6,420 nt of DNA, taken from Candidatus Zixiibacteriota bacterium (lineage in GTDB: Bacteria; Zixibacteria; MSB-5A5; GN15; JACZUZ01). The notes beneath the pieces were generated by a model, which was given only the letters and a program-made list of their open reading frames with translations, searched no databases and had not been told where the DNA came from. The position numbers and the translations under genes were made by a program. The stretch spans positions 1 through 6,420 of the forward strand of contig JACZUZ010000121.1 in NCBI GenBank assembly GCA_022572905.1, in the 5' to 3' direction. Shown piece by piece: positions 1 to 6,115 of the stretch (position 1 is the first letter of the stretch; each line of letters opens with the position of its first letter).

Positions 1-24
1 GCAGAGGATACTGCCCTACAGTGA

Positions 25-609
25 CTATTTTCCAAAAATAAGCCCCACTGAAATTCCGGCAAAATTCAATGAAGTCGATCCGCCGAAACGAACAAACTGA
101 GGAGTTAGCACTATCAGATTGTTCTTTCCAACAGGGAAGGCGAAGCTCAACGCAACGCCAGTGAATCTGACTTTGCTATTTGATCCAGTCATACTAGTGA
201 ACCCTCCAAAAATTCTGCCCATTACGATGGAAGACCTATTAATTATTCGAACGTAACCTTCAAGACCGGCGCTGTACGCTTTGCCAAATAGATTCTTTGA
301 TAGAGAGACAGCAACTCCCTGGTTTGCAATTACTGGATGAAACGCCAGAGAAACAGCGCCTACAAATTCATCATCAAAGGGGGCTTGCACGGCAAATCCA
401 ACATCGAAATGAGATATCGGATTTGATCCCAGTTCGAACTCGTAAACGTTTTGACCCCTCTCGTTAGTAAGCAAAACACCTAAACCCACTCCGACGCCAG
501 ATTCGTTTTTCTCCAGGAATTGAGTTTGAGCAAATAAGCCAGAGTGTGAAATACATGCAAACAGAGCGCACATCGTAACTCCTGATTTAAAACGCCTGAA
601 TAACAACAT
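25..609 (-). CDS. Predicted exported beta-barrel-like outer-membrane protein, family not recognised
   Basis: I do not recognise this 194-residue protein. Residues 1-28 look like a signal peptide: a basic start (R5, R6, K8), a hydrophobic core around 11-20 and an LFAQ cleavage region near 25-28. The rest has alternating hydrophobic and polar residues, many Gly, Ser and Asn turns and no long hydrophobic helix, as in a small outer-membrane barrel of perhaps 8-10 strands. It ends in a strand-like SVGLIFGK, without the classical terminal Phe. The cysteines in the signal region (C14, C19) do not form a good lipobox. It starts 19 bases after the mdh stop, with AGGG (619-622) 9 bases before the ATG, so it is probably co-transcribed with mdh. 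M13 is a possible but less likely start. Its DNA is more AT-rich than its neighbours: 24 G/C of 60 in the row at 61, against 34 of 60 in the mdh row at 901. Envelope location is inferred from composition only; no function can be assigned. Confidence 0.7.
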   Translation of the reverse strand: MLLFRRFKSGVTMCALFACISHSGLFAQTQFLEKNESGVGVGLGVLLTNERGQNVYEFELGSNPISHFDVGFAVQAPFDDEFVGAVSLAFHPVIANQGVAVSLSKNLFGKAYSAGLEGYVRIINRSSIVMGRIFGGFTSMTGSNSKVRFTGVALSFAFPVGKNNLIVLTPQFVRFGGSTSLNFAGISVGLIFGK

Positions 610-618
610 ATTGCTTCG

Positions 619-622
619 CCCT
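619..622 (-). promoter_or_regulatory. Ribosome binding site of the small outer-membrane protein gene
   Basis: The minus strand reads AGGG 9 bases before the ATG at 609, just after the mdh stop codon (629-631). This supports M1 as the start rather than M13, and suggests the gene is translated from the mdh message. Confidence 0.45.
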
Positions 623-628
623 ATCCCT

Positions 629-1555
629 TCAATACCCCAATACCGCCAGCGCTTCTTTGTACGTTGCGGCGGAGTTTTTGAGCATGGCGCTTTCTTCGTC
701 AGTTAGCTTCAACTCAATAATCTTTTCCACGCCATCCGCGCCCAAAATCACCGGCACGCCGATATATAGATTATCAATTCCGTATTCACCCTCGCACAAA
801 GCCGAGGCGGCCAAGAGGCGTTTTTCATCATTTAAGATCGCGCGGGCCATATCCACCGAAGCCGCCGCCGGAGCGTAGTAGGCCGAACCGGTTTTGAGCA
901 AACGCACAATTTCGCCGCCGCCGTCGCGAGTGCGGTCGACGATAGCGTCGATTTTTTCTTTCGACAGTAACTCAGTAATTGGTATGCCGCCGACGGATGA
1001 AAAACGCGGAAGCGGGACCATTGTGTCGCCGTGGCCGCCCATAACCAGCGCTTGTGTGTCAGTCGCAGCAACGCCCAATTCCATCGCGATAAACGCGCGG
1101 AAGCGGATCGAATCGAGCACACCGGCCTGACCCACAACCCGGTTCTTGGGGAAACCTGATTTAACGCGGAAATGATATGTCATAATATCCAGCGGATTGG
1201 AAACAACAATTACAAACGTATCAGGCGACACGCGCGCAATGTTTTCCGCGGCGCCGCCAACAATGGTGGCGTTGCTATTGAGCAAGTCTTCGCGCGACAT
1301 GCCGGGTTTGCGCGCTAGACCGGCGGTCATGATTACCAGATCGACTCCGGCGAGATCGTCATAGCTGTTGGTTCCGGTCACGCGCGAGTTGTAACCGAGA
1401 ACCGGTCCAGCCTGGGTAAGGTCAAGCGCTTTGCCCTGCGGGATGCCTTCAACAATGTCGAGCAGAATTACATCGGCCAGGTTAGCTTGGGCAAGGTACA
1501 CCGCGACCGATGCGCCGACATTCCCCGCGCCGATCACTCCAATTTTGCGTTTCAT
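629..1555 (-). CDS. mdh: Malate dehydrogenase, NAD-dependent, LDH-like type
   Basis: This enzyme interconverts malate and oxaloacetate with NAD(H) in the cytoplasm, a TCA cycle step. The 308-residue length is normal for the LDH-like bacterial MDH type. Visible landmarks are the dinucleotide-binding GAGNVG (9-14), the acidic residue after strand beta-2 (D33) that favours NAD over NADP, and the mobile-loop ARKPGMSR with R82 and R88. SNPLD follows (N120), then D148 and R151, and the catalytic GGHGD with H175. Arg at position 82, where lactate dehydrogenases carry Gln, argues for malate over lactate. The start fits the family, whose members begin a few residues before the glycine motif. The upstream sequence has only a purine-rich GAAGAAAAG as a weak ribosome site. 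mdh is separated from ndk by 331 bases and probably has its own promoter there. It is followed after 19 bases by the predicted outer-membrane protein gene. No key residue is missing. Confidence 0.96.
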   Translation of the reverse strand: MKRKIGVIGAGNVGASVAVYLAQANLADVILLDIVEGIPQGKALDLTQAGPVLGYNSRVTGTNSYDDLAGVDLVIMTAGLARKPGMSREDLLNSNATIVGGAAENIARVSPDTFVIVVSNPLDIMTYHFRVKSGFPKNRVVGQAGVLDSIRFRAFIAMELGVAATDTQALVMGGHGDTMVPLPRFSSVGGIPITELLSKEKIDAIVDRTRDGGGEIVRLLKTGSAYYAPAAASVDMARAILNDEKRLLAASALCEGEYGIDNLYIGVPVILGADGVEKIIELKLTDEESAMLKNSAATYKEALAVLGY

Positions 1556-1605
1556 GATTCTGTCTTTTCTTCGATGTTAGTGAGAGTTATTTGAATAATG
1601 TGTCT

Positions 1606-1619
1606 GCAAATTTGCGCAA
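1606..1619. promoter_or_regulatory. Overlapping palindromes in the mdh leader, possible operator
   Basis: GCAAATTTGC (1606-1615) is a perfect 10-base palindrome and TTGCGCAA (1612-1619) a perfect 8-base one. They overlap by four bases, about 50-65 bases before the mdh ATG, where a repressor or activator site could lie. Short palindromes also arise by chance, and no regulator gene is nearby, so a regulatory role is only a suggestion. Confidence 0.25.
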
Positions 1620-1657
1620 CCGTCGGTTGTGATTCTTCTAATCAAAATTCCTTAATA

Positions 1658-1680
1658 GTCGAAAGTGCAAGACTTTCGAC
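1658..1680. repeat. Perfect 9-bp hairpin, GTCGAAAGT / ACTTTCGAC
   Basis: Two 9-base arms (1658-1666 and 1672-1680) pair perfectly around the 5-base loop GCAAG. Neither strand has a T run directly after the stem, so it is not a standard intrinsic terminator. It could still stabilise an RNA end or be a small interspersed palindromic repeat. It sits 27 bases from the larger inverted repeat, as though repeat elements had collected in this gap. Confidence 0.6.
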
Positions 1681-1706
1681 CTACAATTCTAATTCGCTTT
1701 GGAACA

Positions 1707-1799
1707 GTGTCATACTGAGGAGCCTCGGGCGACGAATTATCTGGTTGCGAATTAGCGCCAGCGTTGTTTTTAGATTCTTCGCTTCGCTCAGAATGACAC
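1707..1799. repeat. Interspersed imperfect inverted repeat, GTCATTCTGAG type
   Basis: The outer arms are GTGTCATACTGAG (1707-1719) and CTCAGAATGACAC (1787-1799), which pair at 12 of 13 positions. An inner pair, CGACGAAT (1730-1737) with ATTCTTCG (1774-1781), matches at 7 of 8, and CTGG/CCAG (1741-1744, 1758-1761) closes a further small stem. From general knowledge, sequences of the form GTCATTCTGAGCGAAGCGAAGAATCT occur as many interspersed copies in several uncultured bacterial lineages. The right arm here matches that form closely, and the left arm is a diverged copy of the variant with an extra GGAGC segment. It encodes no protein and shows no target duplication that I can define. Its translation gives the spurious peptide FFASLRMT that appears in many misannotated small proteins. 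Confidence 0.75.
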
Positions 1800-1886
1800 G
1801 AGGGAGACTAGAAATGACACTAAAAGGTTTCGATGTCACAGCCAGAATCTGTATTGCTTCGTCTCTGCGTCAAAATGTTTACATTA

Positions 1887-2285
1887 TTAACCAAAAAAGA
1901 AATTCAGTTCCTTTTCGGCGTTTTCATCAGAGTCGGAGCCATGTGTTGAATTGGCCTCAAGCGACTCCGCTATGTCATTACGAATTGTTCCAACGGCCGC
2001 GTCTGCGGGATTTGTGGCGCCGATCAGTTCACGAAACGCATCCACAGCGTTTTCGCGCTCGAGCCAGACCACTACAACCGGGCCGGATGTCATAAATTTG
2101 ACCAGGTCGTTATAGAACGGGCGTTCAGAATGGACTTCATAAAACGCCTTAGCTTTTTCGTCGGAGAGTTGTAACATGCGCATTTGGCGCACTGTGAATC
2201 CGGCGCTTTTCACGCGCGATAGAATATATGCGAAATCCTGGCGCTTGACGGCGTCGGGCTTCATTATCATCAACGTTTTGTTCAT
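1887..2285 (-). CDS. ndk: Nucleoside diphosphate kinase
   Basis: This enzyme transfers the gamma phosphate between nucleoside triphosphates and diphosphates through a phosphohistidine, balancing the GTP, ATP and dNTP pools in the cytoplasm. At 132 residues it is slightly shorter than the usual 135-145 but carries the whole catalytic set: K9 in MKPDAV, Y49 in the FYEVH segment, R85, T91 in ATNP, R102 in GTIR, N112, and the nucleophile H115 in the STHGSDS signature. Its ATG lies inside the sucD stop region: ATGA at 2282-2285 is a 4-base overlap. There is no strong ribosome site (purine-rich AAGAAAG only), so translation is probably coupled to sucD by re-initiation. The pairing makes sense because succinyl-CoA synthetase makes ATP or GTP, and Ndk has been reported to associate with that enzyme in Pseudomonas aeruginosa. 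The C-terminus stops soon after the NFFF strand and lacks the short extension many homologues have. Confidence 0.96.
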   Translation of the reverse strand: MNKTLMIMKPDAVKRQDFAYILSRVKSAGFTVRQMRMLQLSDEKAKAFYEVHSERPFYNDLVKFMTSGPVVVVWLERENAVDAFRELIGATNPADAAVGTIRNDIAESLEANSTHGSDSDENAEKELNFFFG

Positions 2286-3328
2286 TTAGCTTTCTTGGTT
2301 GCAGTTTTCTTCGCGGCAGTTTTCCTCGTTGTGGTTTTCTTCGTGGTAGCCTTTTTTGCAGCCTTTTTTGCAGTCTTTTTTGTCGCTGTTTTCTTTGCAG
2401 TAGTTTTCTTCGTTGCCGCTTTCTTGATGCCAGTCTTCTTGCGTGCGCCGTTCTTGATTGACCCAAGCGCTTCTTTGATCAGCGCCGGGAACTCGGTGGG
2501 AGAATTCGCTACCGCAATTCCGGCCTTGGCGAACGCATCCAGTTTGGCTTGCGCTGTTCCGGCGTTGCCCGCTATAATCGCGCCGGCATGGCCCATGCGT
2601 TTTCCGGGGGGCGCTGTGCGGCCGCTGATGAAGCCGACTACCGGCTTGGTCATGTTCTTCTTCACAAATTTCGCCGCCTCCTGTTCATCGGAACCGCCGA
2701 TTTCGCCGATCAAGACAACCGCTTTGGTGCCGGGATCATTTTCAAACATTTCCAGACAGTCGATAAATCCGGTTCCGGCCACTTGGTCGCCACCTATTCC
2801 AACACAAGTCGATTGCCCCATGCCAGCGGATGTGAGCGCCCAGATCGCTTCATAAGTTAACGTACCGGAGCGCGAGACAACGCCAATGTCGCCCTTCTTG
2901 CAGATTTGTCCCGGTATAATACCGACTTTGCACAACCCGGGCGAAATTAACCCAGGGCAATTCGGTCCGAGCAGACGCGCGCCCTTTGCTTTCACATACG
3001 GCGCGGCTTTCATCATGTCGTTGGCGGGGATTCCCTCGGTGATACAAACGATGAGCTTAACACCTGCGTCAGCCGCTTCATAGATCGAATCAACCGCGAA
3101 CGCCGGGGGTACATAAATCACCGATGTGTTAGCTTTCGTTTTCTCCATCGCCTCAGCGACAGTATCAAATACGGGCGTTCCCTCGTGTGTGGTTCCGCCT
3201 TTTCCCGGCGTTACTCCGGCGACAACATTCGCGCCGTATTCTTTCATCATACTGGTGTGGAGGGAGCCGTCTCGGCCTGTTATGCCCTGCACAATCAGTT
3301 TTGTCTTTTTGTCAATGAGTATGCTCAT
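2282..3328 (-). CDS. sucD: Succinyl-CoA synthetase alpha subunit with Lys/Ala/Thr-rich C-terminal tail
   Basis: The alpha subunit binds CoA and carries the phosphohistidine of succinyl-CoA synthetase, which converts succinyl-CoA, phosphate and NDP to succinate, CoA and NTP. The CoA-binding N-terminal fold shows GITGRDG (15-21) and [10 protein letters not shown] (39-48). GPNCPG (121-126) and SRSGTLTYE (152-160) follow, then GEIGG with E209, and the active-site RMGHAGAI with H247. All key residues are intact. The family is normally about 290 residues; this protein has 348. The core ends near residue 292, and residues 295-348 are 22 Lys, 15 Thr, 13 Ala, 2 Arg, 1 Gly and 1 Ile, in KK-x-x units. 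The tail is in frame with no sign of a broken gene. Such tails are known in histone H1-like, AlgP and HU-type proteins, where they bind nucleic acid or other polyanions; I know of none in SucD. The start overlaps the sucC stop by 4 bases (ATGA at 3325-3328). Confidence 0.96.
   Translation of the reverse strand: MSILIDKKTKLIVQGITGRDGSLHTSMMKEYGANVVAGVTPGKGGTTHEGTPVFDTVAEAMEKTKANTSVIYVPPAFAVDSIYEAADAGVKLIVCITEGIPANDMMKAAPYVKAKGARLLGPNCPGLISPGLCKVGIIPGQICKKGDIGVVSRSGTLTYEAIWALTSAGMGQSTCVGIGGDQVAGTGFIDCLEMFENDPGTKAVVLIGEIGGSDEQEAAKFVKKNMTKPVVGFISGRTAPPGKRMGHAGAIIAGNAGTAQAKLDAFAKAGIAVANSPTEFPALIKEALGSIKNGARKKTGIKKAATKKTTAKKTATKKTAKKAAKKATTKKTTTRKTAAKKTATKKAK
2285..2446 (-). other. Region encoding the low-complexity basic tail of SucD (residues 295-348)
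   Basis: The coding strand is rich in AAG, AAA, ACC/ACT and GCT/GCA codons, giving roughly four- to five-residue units of the type KKTA, KKAA or KKTAT. Unlike the conserved core, the segment is purine-rich on the coding strand and pyrimidine-rich on the other. The predicted peptide carries about +24 charge with no acidic residue before its end, and should be disordered. Contact with DNA, RNA, polyphosphate or the membrane are all possible; nothing in the sequence decides between them. Confidence 0.85.
2348..2383 (-). repeat. 12-base tandem repeat with three A6G tracts inside the sucD tail
   Basis: On the plus strand AGCCTTTTTTGC occurs twice in perfect tandem (2348-2359, 2360-2371), and a third copy (2372-2383) matches at 10 of 12. 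Each unit encodes four residues (KKAA or KKTA type), so gain or loss of a unit keeps the frame. Each also holds an A_AAA_AAG heptamer on the coding strand, in phase with the sucD codons. Confidence 0.85.
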
Positions 3329-4464
3329 GCTACCGCCGTCTGTTTTTTGGCGCCCGCAAATGAGCCAGCCAGTTCGATTGTTTGCCTTACCGCGTCATCG
3401 AGTGTGGTAGCCCCTGTGCGCACGTCGATTGTTTTGAGAATTTTGTTGGCGACTTCTTCGTTTGTGCCAGTTAAGCGCACAACTACCGGAACATTTATGT
3501 CAAGCTTTTCGAATGCCCGCACTATTCCGTTGGCGACGTCATCGCAACGGGTGATCCCTCCGAAAATGTTAAACAGAATCGCTTTGACATCCCTGTCCTG
3601 CAGAATTATGCGCAGGGCTGTGACAACTTTTTCGGGATTAGATGATCCCCCGATATCGAGGAAGTTCGCAGGTTCGCCACCGAAGCGCTTGACCAGATCC
3701 ATCGTGGCCATTGCCAGTCCGGCGCCATTAACAACGCAGCCAATATTCCCCTGAAGACGCACGAATGACAATCCGCCATCGCGCGCGGCGATTTCGCCTT
3801 CATCCTCGGCGTCGAGATCGCGCATATCCGCTATACGAGATTGACGATAAAGCGCGTTATCGTCAATATTGCATTTCGCGTCGAGCGCTATGACTTTCCC
3901 CTTGTCAGTTGTAATAAGTGGATTTATTTCCACTAACGACGCATCGAACTGCCAGAAAAGGTCATACAGTTTCATAATGATAGAAGTGGCCTGTTTGACT
4001 TGCTCCATTTCCGAATAGAGCTTGAAGGCCAATTCGCGCGCCTGATAGGCTCGCAGACCCTGATTGGGATCAACAGCCAGCTTCCAGATTTTTTCCGGTG
4101 TTGACTCGGCCACTTCTTCTATGTCAATGCCTCCCGCCGGGGAGATCATTATTACGGGGCGCCGCGTATCACGATCCAGGATTATGCCCAGGTACGATTC
4201 GCTGGCGATTTTCGCGGCGGATGTGACCAGAACTTTCTTTACCGTAAGTCCCTTGATATCCATCCCGCGCATATTTTCGCAAACCTTCCCCCCGCCCCTT
4301 TTCCCGCGACCGCCGACATGGACCTGGGCTTTGACCATAACCGGTAAACCAAGTCGCTCGGCGATAGAAACCGCCTCGTCTACAGTTTCAACAGTTTTCC
4401 CGGGTGGAACGGGGATCCCGGCCTGTCGGAAGATTTCTTTGGCCTGGTATTCGTGTATTTTCAT
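3325..4464 (-). CDS. sucC: Succinyl-CoA synthetase beta subunit, ADP/GDP-forming
   Basis: The beta subunit carries the nucleotide-binding ATP-grasp domain and the succinate site, and pairs with SucD. At 379 residues it is close to the usual 385-400. It begins with the family hallmark [12 protein letters not shown]. Visible ATP-grasp elements are K45 (VMVKAQV) and the glycine-rich GGRGKRGG (51-58). Metal- and nucleotide-contacting residues follow in VEINPL (N181) and ALDAK (D195). The second domain has [11 protein letters not shown] (246-256), the NFLDIGGSS loop (267-275), and [11 protein letters not shown] (301-311), which docks near the active-site histidine loop of the alpha subunit. Nucleotide preference (ADP or GDP) cannot be read safely from this. 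The start is 79 bases after the cca stop, with CGGAG (4476-4480) upstream as a somewhat distant ribosome site. The stop overlaps the sucD start by 4 bases, which favours equal synthesis of the two subunits. Confidence 0.97.
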   Translation of the reverse strand: MKIHEYQAKEIFRQAGIPVPPGKTVETVDEAVSIAERLGLPVMVKAQVHVGGRGKRGGGKVCENMRGMDIKGLTVKKVLVTSAAKIASESYLGIILDRDTRRPVIMISPAGGIDIEEVAESTPEKIWKLAVDPNQGLRAYQARELAFKLYSEMEQVKQATSIIMKLYDLFWQFDASLVEINPLITTDKGKVIALDAKCNIDDNALYRQSRIADMRDLDAEDEGEIAARDGGLSFVRLQGNIGCVVNGAGLAMATMDLVKRFGGEPANFLDIGGSSNPEKVVTALRIILQDRDVKAILFNIFGGITRCDDVANGIVRAFEKLDINVPVVVRLTGTNEEVANKILKTIDVRTGATTLDDAVRQTIELAGSFAGAKKQTAVA

Positions 4465-4543
4465 TTGCTATAGGGCTCCGTTTCTTATTCTATTTGTTAT
4501 TCTACAGAGTAATCATATGCCGAATGATTGATGGGTGAGTCAA
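4465..4543 (-). promoter_or_regulatory. cca-sucC gap: sucC leader and ribosome binding site
   Basis: The minus strand has CGGAG at 4476-4480, with 11 bases between it and the sucC ATG. Further upstream an inverted repeat AATCAT-N7-ATGATT (4511-4516, 4524-4529) overlaps TATGAT (4512-4517). A TTGACT lies at 4538-4543, but the 20-base spacer is too long for a standard sigma-70 promoter. A promoter for the sucCD-ndk unit may lie here, or the unit may be read through from cca; the sequence does not settle it. No terminator follows cca. Confidence 0.35.
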
Positions 4544-5968
4544 CTAAGCGCAAAGGTCTTGCGGAGAGTCGCCGTTTGAGCTTGGAATCTTCCCGTTCAA
4601 GAATGATCTGGCGAAGTCCAGAAGCTTTTCAGGGGTGTTGTCAGCGGGATTATCCAGAACTTTTTCCAGGAGATAGTTGAGTGTCTTGCCGATTGTCGGG
4701 CCGGGAGCGAGATTCATCGTACTCATGAGTACTTTCCCGTCAATCTCCAAATCGGCCAGTCCAAAGGGCGGTTTTCGATCTATTTCCGCTCGGATATTGG
4801 CCTCAAACTGGTCGACATCATCCACATTCCCGCCCATGCCCTGACCGAGCACATCGGCGCGCCTAAGGTCCAGCAAATCGAAGATTAAGTCAAGTCCGAC
4901 TCGTCTGATAAGCCGCCTCAATCCTCTGTCGGTTACTGCTGTGGTGAACATATGCCGTTCCACCAGAGTCTCAACCTCGCTGGTAAGCTCATTCGAATAA
5001 CGTAATCGGCGCATGACCTTGCGGGTTGTGCGAGCGCCCATTGATTCGTGTCCGTAGAAAGTCGCCCCTCCCTCAACTTCTTGTTTGGCGCGAGGCTTGT
5101 TTATGTCGTGAAAAAGAGCGGCCAATCGTGAGCGAAGTCTGGGAGGTGACGAGTCGATCACTCTTATGGTATGTTCAAACACATCCCAGCGGTGGAATCC
5201 TCCGGGCTGTTCAACACCGACGCATACTTGAAGCTCAGGAAGAATATGCTCCAGAAGACCGGTATCGCGCATTATTCGAAACCCCGCCGACGGTCTGCGA
5301 GCCCTGGTTAACAATTTGTTCAGCTCCTCAGCTATGCGCTCGGGAGAGATTGTGGTCACAAGTTTTGCATGCTCTTTGACCAGAGCCATCGTAACCGGTT
5401 CTAACATCAAGTTAAAACGAGCGGCGAACTGCGCGGCCCGTAACATACGAAGCGGGTCTTCGTCGAAAGACTCATTGGTATTTACACGCAGGATTCTATT
5501 TGCAACGTCTTCTTTCCCACCCAGCGGATCAATCAACTTTCCGTCGTCAAGCGCTATGGCCATAGAGTTGATTGTAAAATCCCGTCGACGCAAGTCGGAT
5601 TCCACTGGAATTTCCGGATCGAAGACTACGTCAAAGTCTTTGTGTCCGACTCCTACGCTTTTCTCAGTGCGCGGCAGAGCAATATCAAAGGTTCGAGTAA
5701 TTGTATCTTCGCCGTCTCTGGAAAACTCGGTGTACTTAATAACTCCAAAAGATTTTCCAACCAGATCGACTCTGCCAAATTTCCGGAGCGTTTCAGTTAT
5801 TTTCTCCAGAGGCGCGCCGCATACCAGATAATCGCAATCTTTACCATCCTCAGACACACGCAACATTTTGTCGCGCACAGCGCCGCCGACCTCATACGTT
5901 TTTCCAAGACGCATCAGCGCATCAAGCGCTTTTGGTGATATTTTGTTGTTAGACACTTCGGAGTTCAT
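4544..5968 (-). CDS. cca: CCA-adding tRNA nucleotidyltransferase / poly(A) polymerase family, with HD domain
   Basis: This is a class II nucleotidyltransferase of 474 residues, which adds or repairs the 3' CCA end of tRNA. The catalytic domain shows GGAVRD (28-33), the metal-binding carboxylates D44 and D46 in DCDYLV, and RRRDFTINSMA (127-137) with DPLGGKED (147-154) following. The base-selecting EDPLR (170-174) fits the ExxR-type template motif, and the neck has ERIAEEL (210-216). A C-terminal HD domain is visible: H266 (FEHT), H287-D288 (LFHDINKP), H307 (YGHE) and H339 (ERHM), as in forms with phosphohydrolase activity. The last part (409-450) matches the usual GKVLM...PGPTIGKTLNYLLE region. 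An A-adding-only enzyme or poly(A) polymerase cannot be excluded, since CCA-, A- and CC-adding enzymes share these motifs. GAGAG (5978-5982) lies 9 bases before the ATG. The gene lies between arcC and sucC in the same direction. Confidence 0.92.
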   Translation of the reverse strand: MNSEVSNNKISPKALDALMRLGKTYEVGGAVRDKMLRVSEDGKDCDYLVCGAPLEKITETLRKFGRVDLVGKSFGVIKYTEFSRDGEDTITRTFDIALPRTEKSVGVGHKDFDVVFDPEIPVESDLRRRDFTINSMAIALDDGKLIDPLGGKEDVANRILRVNTNESFDEDPLRMLRAAQFAARFNLMLEPVTMALVKEHAKLVTTISPERIAEELNKLLTRARRPSAGFRIMRDTGLLEHILPELQVCVGVEQPGGFHRWDVFEHTIRVIDSSPPRLRSRLAALFHDINKPRAKQEVEGGATFYGHESMGARTTRKVMRRLRYSNELTSEVETLVERHMFTTAVTDRGLRRLIRRVGLDLIFDLLDLRRADVLGQGMGGNVDDVDQFEANIRAEIDRKPPFGLADLEIDGKVLMSTMNLAPGPTIGKTLNYLLEKVLDNPADNTPEKLLDFARSFLNGKIPSSNGDSPQDLCA

Positions 5969-6115
5969 GGTAGATATCTCTCATACGCGATGGGCCTTTT
6001 GGTCCACGCAATCAAGAACATACGAACTGTAGGGAAGAGTTAAAAGATCGCGCTTGGAGATTACGCCGAAAGGCTGCATTGAAAACAAGACGGCCGAAGT
6101 CGACGCGTTGGCTCA
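5969..6115 (-). other. arcC-cca gap with the cca ribosome binding site
   Basis: The only clear element in these 147 bases is GAGAG (5978-5982), 9 bases before the cca ATG, which supports that start. It partly overlaps the palindrome AGATATCT (5972-5979). A TTTAAC followed after 16 bases by TATGTT on the minus strand is a possible weak promoter. No terminator for arcC and no RNA gene are visible. Confidence 0.45.

Larger units (their letters stand above)
1556..1886. other. Non-coding gap between ndk and mdh with repeats and palindromes
   Basis: This 331-base stretch has no credible gene on either strand. From the mdh side it holds a leader with overlapping palindromes (1606-1619), a perfect 9-bp hairpin (1658-1680) and a 93-base imperfect inverted repeat (1707-1799). 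Direct copies of AATGACAC follow at 1793-1800 and 1813-1820. Downstream of ndk I see no GC-rich stem followed by a T run, so termination of the sucCD-ndk message cannot be placed. The mdh promoter is presumably between about 1575 and 1660, but no convincing -35/-10 pair can be read. Confidence 0.7.

Noticed and set aside
25..609. Lipoprotein signal (cysteine at 19 after LFA)
   Set aside because: Phe at -2 and the further hydrophobic stretch with an LFAQ cleavage region fit an ordinary signal peptide better than a lipobox.
1658..1680. Intrinsic terminator for ndk or mdh antisense transcripts
   Set aside because: The 9-bp stem is only modestly GC-rich and no T run follows on either strand.
1598..2095. 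Plus-strand open frame of 165 codons beginning in the ndk-mdh gap
   Set aside because: It runs through the inverted repeat (giving the well-known spurious FFASLRMT peptide) and then antisense through ndk. It has no ribosome site and no recognisable domain.
2149..2466. Minus-strand Arg/Lys-rich open frame of 105 codons across the sucD tail and ndk
   Set aside because: It is the +1 frame of the low-complexity tail continuing out of frame into ndk. Both overlapped genes are well supported, and its frame is not the one reached by -1 slippage.
2295..2855. Plus-strand open frame with a Phe/Val/Ala-rich, membrane-like N-terminus
   Set aside because: It is the antisense of the lysine-rich sucD tail (AAG/AAA read backwards gives Phe codons) and then of the conserved sucD core. 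The hydrophobicity is an artefact.
4512..4543. Sigma-70 promoter TTGACT ... TATGAT upstream of sucC
   Set aside because: The hexamers are good but the spacer is 20 bases, outside the usual 16-18, so I do not call it a promoter.
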